The notes under the pieces are model-generated. The model saw only the letters and a program-made list of their open reading frames with translations, did no database searches and was not told the DNA's origin. Source: JACMLD01 sp038229695 (lineage in GTDB: Bacteria; Bacteroidota; Bacteroidia; Chitinophagales; Chitinophagaceae). Taken from it: 15,833 nucleotides of DNA. Below, piece by piece: positions 14,647-15,833 of this stretch. Numbering within the stretch: position 1 is the first letter of the stretch; every line of letters starts with the position of its first letter. The stretch covers positions 1 through 15,833 of the forward strand of contig JBBROE010000107.1 of the NCBI GenBank assembly GCA_038229695.1, in the 5' to 3' direction. Position numbers and translations under genes: made by a program.

Positions 14647-15833
14647 TTACAGTCCAAGTTTAAGGGTCAGCCCGATTGACCTCGTAGGAGGCAACTGTCC
14701 TGATTCACCATATCCACCCACCAGCTCTGAAGGATCGATATTTTTATTCGCGGTGTAGAAAAGGAAGGCATTGTGACAAACCGCGCTCAGCGTAATGTTC
14801 TGGAACGTGTTGGACAGCTTGCCCATCCTGCGTACCGGGATACGATAGCCAAAACTGATTTCCCGCATCTTCACATAAGTCAGATCGTACACGCTGTTTT
14901 CGGTGATGTAATGGTTGTAAAACTGGTGGTAGTAGGTACCTGCATCCACGTAGGTATCAATCTTACCGTGCGCAGAAGTATTGTCAACCCCTACCACGTG
15001 AACACCGCCACCGTCAGCTACATTGTTGCGGATGGGAATGCCCTTGTCGTTGAGGCTGGCAGTAACATCATAGAGCCCGGAAACCTTACCCCAGAAATCG
15101 GACAAAGAATAATATTTCCCGCCTTTTACGAAATCCACCGCAAAAGAGAGATTGAAATCTTTGTAAGAGAAGGTATTCACCAAACCGCCTGTGTAATCGG
15201 GTATCGTAGACCCAAAGGATACGTTACCGGAAGTGGGCACATACTGGCCACCAGCATCCAACACCGGCACGCCATTCACTTTCTGTATGCCAATACCAAT
15301 TAATTGGCTGTACTTATTTCCGAAAGGACTTGTCTCATCAAATTGCCAGGCTCCCGGCGCATAGCCAGGATTGCCGGTACTGCTGGTATAAGAACCCCCA
15401 CCACTGTATAACTGGTGAACACCGGGCGCCAGTGTCTTGATACGCACATTGCTGTATGCGAGGTTCAGGTTCAAATCCCAACGGAACGTTTTAGTGGTAA
15501 TTGCAACCGCGTCAAGGCTGATTTCCACGCCATTTTTATCGATTTCACCAGCATTCAGCAATTTGCTGGAAAATCCGCTTGCTCCAGTCACGGGCGCAGA
15601 AATAATGGCATTTTTAGAAGCCTGTGTATAGTAGGTGGCGCTCAATGATATCCTGTTTTTCAGGAAACGTAAATCGATACCGCCTTCGTAAGAAGACGAC
15701 AATGTGGGTTTAATATTCGGGTCAATCGCCTGGTCAGGAGTGCTGGTCAACGCACTGCCATTCCACAACTGGCTGTTGAGCGTGTACACTAAACTGTTCT
15801 GGTAAGCGCCAATGTCTGTACCCACCTGTGCAT
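14647..15833 (-). CDS. SusC/RagA-family TonB-dependent outer-membrane transporter, C-terminal part
   Basis: The last 395 codons of a gene entering from the right edge. They encode the C-terminal part of a 22-stranded TonB-dependent barrel. Visible SusC-type landmarks are SLSATYYTQASKNAI, the segment AGEIDKNGVEISLDA, the inter-strand motif RWDLNLNLAYSNVRI, and FGSTIPDYTGGLVNTFSYKD. Near the end come YVKMREISFGYRIP and the terminal strand SIGLTLKLGL. The plug domain, TonB box and signal peptide lie outside the window. SusC proteins import ligands captured by their SusD partner, here the next gene. The usual family length of about 1000 residues suggests roughly 600 residues are missing on the right. 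The GTG at 15825 is an internal codon, not a start. Confidence 0.95.
   Translation of the reverse strand, partial: AQVGTDIGAYQNSLVYTLNSQLWNGSALTSTPDQAIDPNIKPTLSSSYEGGIDLRFLKNRISLSATYYTQASKNAIISAPVTGASGFSSKLLNAGEIDKNGVEISLDAVAITTKTFRWDLNLNLAYSNVRIKTLAPGVHQLYSGGGSYTSSTGNPGYAPGAWQFDETSPFGNKYSQLIGIGIQKVNGVPVLDAGGQYVPTSGNVSFGSTIPDYTGGLVNTFSYKDFNLSFAVDFVKGGKYYSLSDFWGKVSGLYDVTASLNDKGIPIRNNVADGGGVHVVGVDNTSAHGKIDTYVDAGTYYHQFYNHYITENSVYDLTYVKMREISFGYRIPVRRMGKLSNTFQNITLSAVCHNAFLFYTANKNIDPSELVGGYGESGQLPPTRSIGLTLKLGL

Noticed and set aside
1..15833. CRISPR array, insertion sequence, tRNA or phage genes
   Set aside because: No regularly spaced direct repeats, transposase or integrase motifs, or cloverleaf-like sequences were seen on either strand.

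Overview
The window comes from a member of the Bacteroidota, most likely a Chitinophagaceae-type organism. Four things point there. A SusC/SusD/DUF1735 outer-membrane uptake cassette is present. Several lipoprotein signal peptides are visible. Two promoters match the Bacteroidota consensus (-33 TTTG / -7 TAnnTTTG), and most genes lack strong Shine-Dalgarno sequences. The family assignment is inferred from protein resemblance only.

Left part (1-8423). A tightly packed minus-strand operon reads right to left: MoxR-type AAA+ ATPase (7709-6708), DUF58 protein with a VWA/MIDAS-like motif (6704-5817), BatA-type membrane protein (5814-4495), a large membrane protein resembling DUF4175 (4502-2388), and a membrane-anchored protein with a glutamine-amidotransferase-like core (2391-607). 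Spacings are +3 nt, +2 nt, an 8-nt overlap and a 4-nt ATGA overlap. After 94 nt, the 5' end of a TldD/PmbA-family protease with an export signal follows and runs off the left edge. A DUF4159 gene (7800-8423) diverges from moxR across a 90-bp gap. DUF4159, DUF58, BatA-type and MoxR genes are recurrent neighbours in bacteria, but no mechanism is established for this combination. It is the best candidate in the window for an undescribed multi-component system: an AAA+ motor, an adaptor, an inner-membrane complex and a protease.

Middle (8424-10889). The housekeeping GTPase gene typA/bipA has its own textbook Bacteroidota promoter, a small leader hairpin over its probable ribosome binding site, and a strong rho-independent terminator. 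It is followed by an intergenic stretch that can fold into two imperfect hairpins, and then by a small secreted or membrane protein (72 aa) with a CxxC motif, which has its own -7 element.

Right part (10890-15833). All genes are on the minus strand. In transcription order they are the 3' end of a SusC-type TonB-dependent transporter, a SusD-like lipoprotein, a DUF1735 lipoprotein closed by a clear rho-independent terminator, and then a TlpA-like thioredoxin-fold lipoprotein as a separate unit. SusC, SusD and the DUF1735 protein should form a surface nutrient-capture system. No carbohydrate-active enzyme is in view, so the substrate cannot be named.

No rRNA, tRNA, CRISPR array, insertion sequence or integrase was seen. 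There is no gene-free stretch longer than about 220 bases.
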